Origin: Rhodamnia argentea
Lineage: Eukaryota; Streptophyta; Magnoliopsida; Myrtales; Myrtaceae
Length of the DNA stretch: 64,000 bases
Direction: 5' to 3'
NCBI RefSeq assembly: GCF_020921035.1
Contig: NC_063154.1
Coordinates: forward strand, 5,084,001 to 5,148,000
Part shown: positions 12,408-23,295 of the stretch, in pieces
How the letters are laid out: each line of letters opens with the position of its first letter
Numbering within the stretch: position 1 is the first letter of the stretch
Position numbers and translations under genes: made by a program
Notes under the pieces: model-generated
Told to the model about the DNA's origin: nothing
Database searches by the model: none
The model's input: only the letters and a program-made list of their open reading frames with translations

Positions 12408-14316
12408 AAAGGCCTCCTACTCCATCATCTTCTCCGGCTACTGCTTCTGGGTCTGATCCTAATGCGATTGGAGCAAAAACCGAAGAAGAGACGCGCCCGC
12501 AGAGCTCGAGACGCTGACGAACCTCCAAACGGTGATGAGCACAGCACGTGCAGGAGGAGCTCCATTTAAAGAGGAGTCACCAACTCTCTCTCTCTCTCTC
12601 TCTGCCTGAGATTTCTCATCTTGTTCGTGTTCTGTAATCCGCATGGGGATGCGGCGATTTATTAGTGGGTGGAACAGGCACAGATTGGACAAGGAGATTT
12701 GAAGCCCACATGTGAGATAAGAGTTCTTGGAACAGCTCTGGAAGCAGAAGATCGTAGCGTAATTAGAAGTCCCGATGAAGCCGATGATATCTGGGCTGTG
12801 AATCTTTCGAATTTGACATTTTCTCAAAGGATAATGACACAAATGATTTATGAACTTTGACCAAATATACAATGTGATCTATGAACTTTTAATTTGATCA
12901 ATATGGTTTCTAAACTTTAGCCAAATGTGTAATGTGATCCCTGAACTTTCAATTTGGCCAATATGGTTCTTGAACTTTTGGAACACGTTCAACTGAGTTC
13001 TTGAATTATAGGAAGACGTTCAATATAGTCATTCTATTGATTCAAGTTCATGGATGACATTGGATATCTTCTTCCTCCTAAAACACCAATATTTCCAAAT
13101 TCTTTTTATCTCACTAATGCTCCAAATCGATACCAATGACCCGAAAATGCATTCCGTTAGACCTCCATCTACAATGTCCGTTAAAAAATTCGACCTCGAT
13201 AGTGCGATGGCGGCGGCGATGCAGCCGTAGATGCCGCCACATCGGATTTTTAACAGCTATACGTTTGGAAGTCTAAAGAAATGTACTTTTGGGTCATCGG
13301 TACAAATTTTTTATATTAGCAAGATGGATAAAAGTTTAGAAGACCTAGCATATAGCCGGCAAATTTCACGATTCTTGGTGGGATTATTGTTTTTTTATTT
13401 TTATTTTGATAATGGTTGTCTATATTTTCTAGCCAAAATTTGAAATTTATGTGAATTCATGCATATAATTTAAAGAGTTATTGGCTGCAAGAGATTGCCT
13501 TTGGCGACAAAAGTGGCGCACGTGTGAAGAATTCCTCGCTTTTTTTTGGTAATTGTGAACAACATTGTATTAAGGCTAAAATTGTTGGAATTTGGCGGCT
13601 TCTATATTTACACATTTACGGCGAGCTTGAGATTTATTGGGTATTTTTGTGAATTTAATTTTTATATGCATGTAAAGTGAGATTTCTTGAATGAAAATAA
13701 AATTTGGGAGTTGTAGTTTCAGTTAAATAAATAAAAATGTCATAAGAAATGATAATTCTTTTATTTTAAAAAAATCATAACCGTACCTTCGCAGGTACTC
13801 AAGAGGAGGTTGCAGAAGCTTGCGACATGGCGGCGATCTAGTACCGAGGGGGCAAACGCCGTCACCAACTTTGACGTCGGCATCTACATCGACTGCCTAA
13901 AGAAGAAAGGCATCCCCATCGATCGCTTCAGCTCTGACCAACTACCTCAATCGCCGCAACCGCTTCTAGATTGCAAACACGATGATGACAGAAATCGATC
14001 ACGTTCATCTGCTGCCTAACCGCATTAGTAACCCCAACCACTTCGAATCGAAGCTTCTGCTGCGGCAGACGGCGAGCTTACATGGAGCTTTTGCGCCGAC
14101 ATGGGCTTCGCGTAGCTGCCGATTCCCTACCTATCGGATTTGTTCGACGAGATCAACGGATTCGAAGATGACATCGTTCTGGAGTCCGGGAAAGAGATCA
14201 TTCATGGAGGTGCATTGATGGAGACTAGTGATCCGAGCTCCGGAGCCGATGACGTGGACATGTCTGGGAGATCTGATGGCGGTGCTGGCGGCGGCGGCCT
14301 CGAGAAGTTGCACTAG
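12404..14316 (+). pseudogene. WRI1: WRINKLED1-like AP2/ERF transcription factor, decayed copy 1
   Basis: Fragments lie in the correct order for a WRI1-type double-AP2 protein. (1) 12404-12581: MKRPPTPSSSP..., then after a +1 frame change CRRSSI*RGVT, matching family RRSSIYRGVT with the Tyr codon now TAA. (2) 12676-12750: RHR-W-T-RRFEAHM*DKSSWNS, matching the first AP2 domain but with a 1-base insertion and a stop. (3) 13793-14316: QEEVAEACDMAAI*YRG, frame change, ANAVTNFDVGIYIDCLKKKG (second AP2 domain end), then an acidic tail with ELTWSFCADMGF and LFDEINGFEDDI. Much of the first AP2 domain and the start of the second are missing, and a family-A MITE arm (12823-13060) sits between fragments. 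WRI1 activates glycolysis and fatty-acid synthesis genes; this copy cannot encode it. Identification rests on remembered family motifs. Confidence 0.8.
12823..13060. repeat. Family A MITE-like element, truncated copy 2
   Basis: Starts AAAGGATAATGACACAAATG, like copies 1 and 3, and runs through three 'ggt(c/t)c...aacttt' phrases. It lacks the complementary right arm. It lies within the WRI1-like pseudogene between the first- and second-domain fragments. Confidence 0.7.
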
Positions 14317-16171
14317 TGGTCATTGGTCAATACTCAGAATAAGATACTTCCAATTCTTTTTCACATTTTTGCGTTTACTTTTACTATTATTTTTTCTGAT
14401 TAACTTAGAAATATTTAGTTAATTTGACTTTTACATAAAAAAAAAAACAGCTGATATTGTTAAAATACAAAGATAAAATAATGATTACATTTATCTCTCG
14501 AGTTTAATAAGTCCACAAGATACACACGGACATTCCATATCTTGGGCTCGATAATTATACGAATGGTGCGACAAATGAAGCAATTGCACAATAAAAAAAG
14601 AATGTGATTTTTTTTTCTTTTTGCGAGATCGCATGAAGTCTCACAATTTTCTAATTTGGTTAATTAGAAGTGACTTTACTTTAACTCTTCTGCCCTTTTT
14701 CACCGTGAACAAGTACTAAAAAAAATCTTAAACTTATTAGTTTATATCAATTCAGTCCTAAACATATCAATTGTGCCAATTGAGTCATAAACCTTTTTAC
14801 GATTTGCCAATGCAGTCCATCCGACTAATTTTAATTGGAAATCACTATCATAAATGTCAACATTCTTACATAACACGACCGGCGTTGACATAGACAATTT
14901 TTTAATTTCTTTTTTTTCTTTTGTTTTTCAAAATGTGGGTTGCGACGCCCTCACCCGCACCGGATGAGGGTCACCGGCCCTTGCCTGTGGCCGGTGATGG
15001 TCGGCCCGCCTAGAGTTGTAAAAAAAAAAGGTAAAAAAAAAAGAGAAGAGAAAAAGAAAAGATATAAAATTCAGAATATAATATTTAAAAATTATAAATT
15101 TTGTCCGTTTCAAAATCGGTCGTGTCACATATGATGGTTGGATTCCATATCGGTGACTTTCAGCTAAAATTGGCCGGACGGATTATATTGACAAATCATC
15201 AAAAGATTTAGCATTCAATTGATATAATTGAAAAGTTTAGAATCGAAATTGCAGAAGTACAAAAGATTTACGATATTTACTTAAATATTTTCCCTTTTTT
15301 TCGTCGTCCTATTGTTAACAACATGGATATTTAATTTGAGGATAATTCTGCTTTCATATATTCAATCTAGAATGAGATGCACCAGTGCATTAAAAACTGT
15401 ATAAGTAATCATTACCAAGATATTTAAACAAGTCATTGTAGAAAATATCGTGTATTGTTGAAAAGGTAATATGCGAGAACTTGCGCTCCTTCAGCTTTCT
15501 TTTTCATTTCGCAGCTCACGTACTAAAATCATTTTAAATATACAAAGTTTGACTTTTAAATCTTCATAATATTCGAATTTCTTCTTTTTTAAAATCCAAA
15601 ATTTTTAAATGAAAAAAAAATTATAAAGTTTGTCCAAAAAGCAAGAACAGATTATTCTTAAATTTTTTTGGGCCAAACCGACAAATTATTCCTAGTAGAA
15701 ACTATCGCTTAACAACGTGTAGTTTGTTTTTTTTTTTATAACATTATCTTTGTCGTAAATGGGAGCAGTTGTTTTGCTTCTAATTCTATTTCCAATTTCC
15801 AACGATATTGTATGGCGGTCGATCAAGTATGTAATTGTTTTATTAGCCAGCATAATTCTTTTCCTTATGCTTTACATTTATCAAAGACAAAAACCGCTTG
15901 GGATCGCTTGAGATCACCATGGAACGGGCCAAAATCTTGAAAATACATGTTCTTATACTATCAAAAATTCAAAAAAAAAAAAAATTATAATCATGACTAA
16001 TATGGCTTAAATAGAAATTTTCAAAAAGTTGGAAGAGAACACACTTAAAACTGCAGATAAGATTCCGCTCGAGAAGAAAAAGTAAAAAAGGGCAATTAAT
16101 TGAAATTAAAGATAAGGAGTTTCCCTTGAAATTTTACATCAAGTGGAATTCGGAAACCTAATCCAAGAATC
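14317..16171. other. Spacer between WRI1 pseudogene 1 and PP2C gene 1
   Basis: No gene seen. 14700-15300 is a family-B long-TIR element (own entry) and 14620-15450 is a block repeated at 17421-18245. About 15600-16171 is similar to 20400-20960 upstream of the second PP2C copy, including the shared phrase CCTAGTAGAAACTA, and is therefore duplicated promoter DNA. Confidence 0.6.
14700..15300. repeat. Family B long-TIR MITE-like element, copy 1
   Basis: The left arm carries 'cagtcctaaac...gtgccaattgagtcataaacc...gatttgccaa'. The right arm carries the complement ('ttgacaaatc...aaagatttag...gaaaagtttag'). The core includes a GC-rich 'ccggcc' stretch around 14950-15010. Relatives lie at 17505-18085, 45172-46286, 48246-48885 and 49300-49700, with fragments near 20040-20230, 23480-23600 and 47590-47730. 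Confidence 0.7.
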
Positions 16172-16180
16172 TATATAAAT
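16172..16180 (+). promoter_or_regulatory. Probable TATA box of PP2C gene 1
   Basis: TATATAAAT lies 52-60 bp upstream of the ATG at 16232, a plausible spacing for a short leader. The same word occurs at 20966-20974 before the duplicate. Confidence 0.65.
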
Positions 16181-16231
16181 TATCCACGCCAACCGTAACA
16201 CCTAGACCTTCCTGAGTTCACACACGCAAGC

Positions 16232-17348
16232 ATGCGGTTCGTTTGTTGCGGCGCCCGCGGGGCTTCCAAGAAAGGGAAACTAAGGATGATCGCCGGGTCG
16301 TGCTACTTGCCGAGGAAACGGGCCGTGTACCCCGACGGCGACGACGCGCACTTCATATGCTCCGAGAAGAGCACCATCGGCGTGTCGGACGGGGTCGGGA
16401 GTTGGGTTCGGTCCGGCGTTGATCCCGGGGAGTACGCCCGGGGGCTCATGACGAGCTGCGCTGACGAAGTCGGGAAGTGGGAGGCCGGATGCGTGGACCT
16501 AGAGTTTGTACTCAATGCGGCTTTCGACAGGACCCTAGTCAGGGGATCCGCCACGGCGTGTCTATTGACGCTGGCCGATGACGTACGTCCTTTTCTTTCA
16601 AACCTTCGACTAATTAGTGTTCCTAAACTGATCGCGAGCTTCTGCTGTGTTTCTCCGTCGCAGCACTGTTTGCAGGTCGTGAACGTGGGCGATAGCGGGT
16701 TCGTGCGGATCCGAAGGGGCGAGAGCGTTTACCGGTCACCGCTCCAAGAGTACGGTTTCAATTGCCCATATCAGCTTGGAAGAAAGCCAGGGCACAGCTC
16801 GCCGGGATCAGCACAGGTAAAAGAACTTCGAGATTTGCATCAGAAAGTTTCACATAGCTTGCTCACAATGTACTGAACGGACGGCGAATCTTTACGTGTT
16901 TTTATCGGCTAATCCCGTATTCAGCATCGTACTGAACGGACATGTCTAAATTAAAGCGCAACGGATAAGCGATTCAGCAGCTTTCTCGTAATTTCTTTGG
17001 CTTGAACGCGAAGTAATATTTCCGGTCCGACTCGATAACGATTTTTATGTGGATGTCCAGAGCTACAAAGTCGAAGTACGCAAGGGGGACATCATCGTCG
17101 CCGGGACGGACGGGTTGTTTGACAACATGTTCGTGGACCAAATCAAGGACGCGGCGGAAGCTGGGATAAGAGCAGGCAAGGATCTTGGGGACATCGCATC
17201 TTCGATAGCCGCTCGAGCGCATGCCAATTCCCTCGACAAGGCCACGAGGACGCCCTTCTCCAAAGGCATGGAGGAGCACGGCAAGGAGCACCGCTGGGGC
17301 AAGGCCGACGATATCACCGTCATCGTCGCTCGCATTGTAAGGGATTAG
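16232..17348 (+). CDS. Protein phosphatase 2C family protein (PP2C 55/80-like), 263 aa
   Basis: Exons 16232-16582, 16664-16816 and 17061-17348, all phase 0, GT-AG. The protein resembles the compact plant PP2C group of PP2C55/PP2C80. Metal-binding and signature positions are present in order: GDDAHFI (~residue 34), IGVSDGVGSW (~46-55), SATA, NVGDSGF (~125-131), AGTDGLFDN (~181-189) and ADDITVIVA near the C-terminus. These enzymes are Mn/Mg-dependent Ser/Thr phosphatases. At 263 residues it lacks the long N-terminal organelle-targeting extension of many relatives and begins with Cys/Arg-rich MRFVCCGARGASKKGK, so it is probably cytosolic or nuclear. DGVGSW replaces the usual DGVGGW. It is the better-preserved member of a tandem pair. 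Whether it is expressed cannot be told. Confidence 0.85.
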
Positions 17349-18436
17349 ACTGATCTGTCCAGGACATGCTTTGGAGGCATTTTCTTGCGCAGGCAAAGAG
17401 ATGTGCTTGCTTTGATTCTTTTTGAGAGATCGCATGAACTCTCGCAGTTTTTTTTTAATTTGGTAAGTTTGAAGTGACTTTACTTTAACTCTTCTATCAT
17501 TTTAGGTAAAATTACCAAAAAAATCCTTAATCGATTGTAATTGTATCAGTCTAATCTTAAACCTTTCAATCAAGCCAAATGAATACTAGACATTTTTATG
17601 ATTTGCCAATATAGTCAATTCGTTCTAGAAATTGGATGCCAACCTTTCTACGTGACATGACCGGCCCTTGGACAATAATAATTTCTTTTCTTTCCCCTTT
17701 TTTTTCCCAACTATGAGCCAGTGAGGGCCTCCGCCCCCCTCCCGTGGCCAATGAGGGCCTCGACACCCTTGGCCAAACCAGGCAAGGGTCCATGGCCCTT
17801 GCTTCTGGCCGGTGATGGTCAGCCATTGACCTTGCCCTGCTTAAAGTTATTAAAAAAACAAAGAGAGAAAAGAATAGAGGAAAAAAGTAAAAATAAGAAA
17901 TAAAAAGTTCATAATAAAATATTTAATTTTTGACCGCGTCATATTTCTGATTAAAATTCGCCGGACAGATTATATTGACAATTCATTAAAAGGTTTAGGA
18001 TTCAATTCATATAATCGAAAAGTTTAAGATTGAATTGACACAACAAAAGATTTAGGACTTTTTTTGTATACTTTTCCCTTTTTCATCTGTCACTATATTA
18101 ACAACAAGCATATTTTATCTAGGACAAATCTGCTTTGATATCACTGACCATTCTTAGCATGAGAACGATCAATGAATTAAAAACTATCTAATTAAGCATT
18201 ACCGAATAGATGATCGTAGATATTCAAACAAGTTAGTTTAGATTTTTTTTTTAATTTTTGTGTGAGTGCATATATTCCGTATGGGCCGCGCTTTTTCCAC
18301 TCCTCATTTGGTTTTGACACTCCTTATTATAATGTTTTGACGATATTAAAGCGATCTACTTATTTTATTTGGTCAATTACAATTACAATTCTCTAAAGAC
18401 GAGAAGTTTGCGTCACTTTGACAGCGCAACAACAGA
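17349..18436. repeat. PP2C 3' flank with family B element, copy 2
   Basis: 17421-18245 repeats the arrangement at 14620-15450: the phrase GATCGCATGAACTCTC, then AGTGACTTTACTTTAACTCT, then a family-B element (about 17505-18085), then 'attaacaacaagcata'. The two blocks are diverged direct repeats, so they mark an older duplication junction in the WRI1-PP2C array. No coding content. Confidence 0.7.
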
Positions 18437-19345
18437 TTCTCCAGAGGAGTCTCAAGGAGGCGTTGCTAGGTAAAAAAATTTTCTGCGTTTTTACGACGGT
18501 GCATCGAATCTTGCCGTCTCAATAAGTGCGAGATTCACATGAAATTCGTAAGACGCCTTCCCAATCTTGTGAAATCGTTTGTTGCTAATGAAGGAAATCG
18601 ATTGGGATGTGAGTTGTAACATCATCCTAATTCTTATGAAAGATGACAAATACTTATCCAATTGGCGCAATTTGTCCTTATTAACATTTAAGGCGAGCTT
18701 GAGAATTATTGGGTATTTTTGTGAATTTAATATTTATATGTATGTCAAGTGAGATTTCTCGAATGAAAAACTTCCCCGCAGGCCCTCCAGAGGAGGCTGC
18801 AGAAGCCTACGACATGGCGGCGATCCAGTACGGAGGGGCAGACGCCGTCACCAACTTCGACGTCAGCATCTAGGACGACTGCCTGAAGAAGAGAGGCATT
18901 CACACGGATCTCTTCAGCTCCGACCAACCACCACAATCGCCGCAACCGCTTCTAGATCCGAAATCTGCCACCGACGTTGACGATGATGATGACAATCGAA
19001 ATTGGTCACATTCACCTGTCGCCGAACTGCGACACCAACCTCAACCACCTCGAATTGAAGCTTCCACTGCTGGAGATGGCGAGCTTCCATGGACCTTTTG
19101 TGCCAACATGGGCTTCGTGCAGCTGCCGATTCCCTACCTGCCGGCTTTGTTCAACAGAATCAACGGATTCGAAGATGGCATCGACTTGATATTTGATCTT
19201 TGGAGTCCGGGAAAGAGATTGTTCACGGAGGTGCGTTGATGGAGACTAGGGATTCGAGCTCTGGAGCTGACGATGTGGACATGTCTGGAAGATCTGACGG
19301 CAGTGTTGGCGACGGTGGCGCCCCTAGAAGTTGCTGTCCTTATCT
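18437..19345 (+). pseudogene. WRI1: WRINKLED1-like AP2/ERF transcription factor, decayed copy 2
   Basis: 18437-18470 encodes FSRGVS then, after a small deletion and frame change, RGVAR followed by a GT donor; this matches the family FSRGVSKYRGVAR at the start of the second AP2 domain. From about 18780 the next exon reads PEEAAEAYDMAAIQYGGADA then VTNFDVSI*DDCLKKRGI, with a stop where copy 1 has a Tyr codon. It continues open into the C-terminal acidic region: ELPWTFCANMGF, LPALFNRINGFEDGIDLIFD. Only the 3' half of the gene is here; the N-terminal and first AP2-domain parts seen in copy 1 were not found. Intron sequence just upstream (about 18660-18770) matches 13590-13700 in copy 1, so the two are a segmental duplication, not independent retrocopies. 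Confidence 0.78.
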
Positions 19346-19557
19346 ACATTGCTGTCTGCGGCAACAAGAGACTTGCCGTCGGCATCAACCGCGACCGCCG
19401 TTTCTCGTCTCTCTTGTGTTTAAGCTTTTGAAACGAAGAAGACGTGGATAGATTTTGCATGTTTTTGCGATTCTGCAACTTGTTGTACAGGTGGCCAATA
19501 GTCGAATGAGATAGTTCCAGCAAGGCCCAAGGCCCGGCCATCCTCGCCGGCTAGTAA

Positions 19558-19960
19558 AGAAAAGGGATAATGATACAAATAGTTCCTGAATTTTGATCCA
19601 ATGTGTGATGTAATTTCTAAATTTTAATATGACCCATAAACTTTAAATCAATGTGCAAAGTGATCCATGGACTTTTAATTTGATTAATATGGTCCCTAAA
19701 CTTTTGGATCATGTTCAACTTAGTCCCCGAACTATAGAAAGTTGTTCAATGTAGTCCTTCCATTGATTCAAGTTTGAGGACTAAGTTAAACATATTCCAA
19801 AAGTTGAACTACTATATTGGTCAAGTTAAAAGTTCAGGGACCACATTGCATATTGAGTTAATTAAAGTTTATGGGTCATATTGGTCAAATTAAAAGTTAA
19901 GAAACTATATTGTACATTGGATCAAAGTTCGGGGATCATTTGTGTCATTTTGCCCAAAGA
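19558..19960. repeat. Family A fold-back MITE-like element, copy 3 (complete)
   Basis: Left end AAGGGATAATGATACAAATA with 'ggtccctaaacttttgg' phrases. The right arm is their complement and ends GGGGATCATTTGTGTCATTT. This is the best-preserved copy of the family in the window, about 400 bp, non-coding. Confidence 0.75.
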
Positions 19961-20965
19961 AAAAGTAAAAGAGAAAAATGAAAAAATAAAAATATTAATA
20001 CAAAAATTCAAAAAAATAAAATAAAATACTCTTAAAGTTGTTCACGTCGGCGACGATGGTGACACATAAGACGGCTGATGTTCATGTCAATAATTTTCGG
20101 CCGAAATTGATCGAATGTACTCAATTGGTAAAACATAAAAAAAAAATGTTTAGTACTCAATTGACAAAATCAAAATATTTAAGACTGAATTCACAAAAAT
20201 ACAATAGGTTTCGGACTTTTTTGACAATTTCCCCGCAAAAAAAAGGAACACACGAGGACTTGTGCTCCCTCGACTTTGAGACACATGTTAATAAGTTTTC
20301 TTTTTCATTTCGCAGCTCACGTGTTAAAATCATTTTAAAATATACAAAATTCGACTTGTAAATCTACATTTAATCTTCATAATATTCCAATTTCTTATTG
20401 TTTGAAATCCAAAATTTTGAAATGCAAAAAGCAACGACAGATTATTCTTACATTTGTTTTGGGCCAAACCTACTGATTATTCCTAGTAGAAACTACCGTT
20501 TAAGAATTCGTGATTTGCTTTTTCTTTTTTCTTTGCAAATCATCTTTGTCGTAAATGGGAGCAGTTTTTTTTTTTTTATTGTAATTCTATTTCTAATTTC
20601 GATTGATATTTGATCAGTTTTTTTATCCTAAATTATCATGTAAATGGGAGCAGTTTTTTTTTATTAGGATCGCTTGGAATCATCATGAAACGTGACACAA
20701 CATCTAGAAAAATACACGCTTTTATACTATCAAGATTATAATTATGACAAAATAAGAACTAAAAGAAATTTTCAAAAAAGTGGAAGATTAGCACATAAAA
20801 CTGCGGATAAGATCTACCCTACAAGAGAAAAAGAAAAAGGAAAATTAATTGTAATTAAATAAAAGTGATTTTCATTGTAATGTCACGTCAAGTCAAGTGG
20901 AATCCGGAAACCTAGTCCAACCATAACACGGTTTAATTTTAAGAATCTCTCCCCTTCTCTTCGTG
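19961..20965. other. Spacer and duplicated promoter of the second PP2C copy
   Basis: About 20000-20230 is a family-B fragment. 20240-20960 is similar to 15480-16170 (phrases CAGCTCACGTGTTAAAATCA, CCTAGTAGAAACTACC, GGGAGCAG), i.e. duplicated upstream DNA of the PP2C gene. No gene. Confidence 0.55.
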
Positions 20966-20974
20966 TATATAAAT
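20966..20974 (+). promoter_or_regulatory. Probable TATA box of the PP2C duplicate
   Basis: TATATAAAT about 60 bp upstream of the ATG at 21031, at the same relative position as in PP2C gene 1. The core promoter has therefore survived although the coding sequence is broken. Confidence 0.6.
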
Positions 20975-21030
20975 TCTCACACACAACCATAAATGCCTCG
21001 ACCTTCCCGACTTCTCACACACAAGCAAGC

Positions 21031-22263
21031 ATGTGGTTCGTTTGTGGTGCCCGCGGTGCTTCTAAGAAAGGGAAATTAAGGGTGATCGCCGGGTCGTGCT
21101 ACGTGCCGGAGAAACGGGCCGTGTACCCCAAGGGCCACGACGCGCACTTCATGTGCTCCGAGAAGGGGACCATCAGTGTGTTGAATGGTGTCGGGAGTTG
21201 GGTTCGGTCCGGCGTCGACCATGGGGAGTATGCCCGGGGGCTCATGACGAGCTGCGCTGATGATGTCGGGAAGCAGCGGGCCGGCCGTGTGGAGCTCGAG
21301 AGGGTACTCCACAAGGCCTTCCGCAGGACCTTAGTCAGGGGATCAGCGACGGCCGTGTGTACTGACGCGCTGGCCAAAGATGTGCGTCCTTTTCTTTGCG
21401 GGACTTTCCGAGTGGTCGGCTAATTAGTGTTACTAAACTGATTGCGAGCTTCTGTTGTGTTTCTCCGTCGCAGCACCATTTGCAGGTCGTGAACGTGGGT
21501 GCTAGCTAGCAGGTTCGTGTGGATCCGAACGGGCGAGAGCGTTTACCGGTCGCCGATCCAAGAGCACGGTTTCAATCGTCCATATCAGCTTGGAATAACG
21601 CCAGGACACTACTGTTCGCCGCTAACAGCACAGGTAAAAGAACTTGAATTTACGGATGGAGATTTGCATCAGGAAATTTCACGTAGCTTGTTCACTATAT
21701 AATGAGATTAGCGAGCGGCTTCAACGTCACGCATGTTGGATAAGGCTGTCCAGTTTCGAATGCAAAAACCGCCCAAAACCTAATGGAGCGACGAGACCTG
21801 AATCATGACATGTTATAGTCTTATAGATCCGCATGAGCCTTATGTTTATCGGTGAATCTTTACGGGTTTTTATTGACTAATCCCGTATTCGGCAACTTTC
21901 TCATGATTCCTTTGGCTTGTCTGCGAAATAATATTTCCGGTCCGATTCGATAACGATTTTTATGTGGATGTCCAGAGCTACAAAGTCGAAGTACGCGAGG
22001 GGGACGTCATCGTCGCCGGGACGGATGGGTTGTTCGACAACATGTTCGTGAAGCAAATTAGGGACGCAGCAGAAGCCGGGATAAGAGAAGGCAAGGATCT
22101 CGGGGACATCGCATCTTCGATAGCCGCTCGAACGCACGGCAATTCCCTCGACAAGACCATGACGACGCCCTTCTCCAAAATTGCGACAAAGCACGGCAAG
22201 GAGCACCTCGGAGGCAAGGCCGACGGTATCACCGTCATCGTCCCTCTCATCGCAAGGGATTAG
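21031..22263 (+). pseudogene. Decayed tandem duplicate of the PP2C phosphatase gene
   Basis: Same three-exon layout as PP2C gene 1: 21031-21381, 21474-21633, 21976-22263. Exon 1 is open (117 codons) but the catalytic DGVG has become NGVG (SVLNGVGSW). Exon 2 carries a net +7 bases: a 4-base insertion turns NVGDSGF into NVGAS followed by a stop, and 3 more bases lie near the end. Exon 2 is 160 nt, so the frame does not join exon 3. Exon 3 is open and keeps AGTDGLFDN, but the C-terminal ADDIT is ADGIT. At least three separate changes hit metal-binding or frame-critical sites. I read this as a pseudogene. A catalytically dead truncated product from exon 1 alone cannot be excluded. Confidence 0.85.
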
Positions 22264-22810
22264 AGAGATCTTCTGTTCAGGACATGCTTTGAAGGCAATT
22301 TTTCTTGCGAAGATTCTTTCGGGCAACCTAATATATGTTAGAGTTGAGTGGAGCATTTCCTGTGTCCCTTTGAAATACATTGACGTCTTCAATTCGATTC
22401 GATTTAATGCTTAAACTGTAAATTCTTCGCAAAATTAGAAGAACGAAATTCAAATTTGATGGTGTTTTTACTTTCTTGACAAAATTTCTGCTAAGATGTA
22501 TATGCGAATTGTGTTAGAGAAGTCTCGTATTGGAGAATTGATGTGGTGTTGAGCAGTCAATATATCTTTATTGGCTTGTAACTTATTGGCTTAACTTTTG
22601 ATTGAAGATGAGTTCAACTAAATGTATTGACAGGTTTGAACTTGAGCTCCCTTTGACGTGACAGAATAATGGGGGCTTTGCAACTCTCGCCCCAGTCGCT
22701 TCACGGCTCTCGCCCCGGTCACTTCACCATCATCCGGAAGGGCCAGCTAGATCTAGAGTATCGTTTAGTCTTTCTCTTCTGAGGAGACGATACTCTAGAC
22801 AGATTTGGCC
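22264..22810. other. Intergenic with LTR-like remnant
   Basis: About 22500-22640 (TGTTAGAGAAGTCTCGTATT ... GAGAATTGATGTGGTGTTGA) resembles the start of a common plant LTR. A relative lies at about 42470-42620 (GAGAATTGATATGGTGTGAA). No internal retrotransposon domain was seen beside either one. The rest of the stretch is unremarkable. Confidence 0.45.
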
Positions 22811-22814
22811 AAGG

Positions 22815-23295
22815 TCCCACTAGCCCTCGCCATCGGTCGGCAAGAATCGCGACCCTTCCTAGTGGTGGTGGGCGAGTGTTGCAAAACCCCTGGGCCGAGA
22901 TGGGTACTTTTTCTTGTCTTCCTTGAGTTATCGTTTGGAGACAATACTCAAAATCTGGTCGAGGGCCAACCAGCCCTTGCCATTGGTAGGCGAGGGTCGT
23001 TGGCCCATGGCCGGGGACCGCGATCGCGGCCTACCACTTCCCTACCATTGTCAGCCCTCGCCATCGATCGGCAAGAATCGCATCCCTTCCTGGCGGTGGC
23101 GGACAAGGGTTGCGAAGCTCCCGAGTCGAGATGGGTACTTTTTTTGTCTTCCTTGAGCCATCGTTTGGAGATGATACTCCAGATTTGGCCAAGGGCCAAC
23201 CAGCCCTTGCCATTGGTAGGCGAGGGTCGCCGTCCCATGGCTAGGGACCGCGATCGCAACCTACCATTTCCCTACCATCGTCGGCACTTCACGAT
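22815..23295. repeat. ~231-bp tandem repeat, about two copies, GC-rich
   Basis: The phrases AGCCCTCGCCATCG (22822, 23053), GAGATGGGTACTTTTT (about 22897 and 23128) and CAGCCCTTGCCATTGGTAGG (22971, 23201) recur at a period of 230-231 bp. The long ORFs on both strands here arise from the GC-rich repeat and have no recognisable domain. It may be a tandemly amplified transposon core. Confidence 0.8.

Noticed and set aside
15450-15800. Possible further WRI1 or PP2C exon
   Set aside because: AT-rich text with no coding motif in any frame; similarity to 20240-20560 is promoter duplication.
21031-21423. Second PP2C gene as a functional phosphatase
   Set aside because: Exon 2 is frameshifted and stopped, and two other catalytic Asp positions are changed, so I call it a pseudogene.
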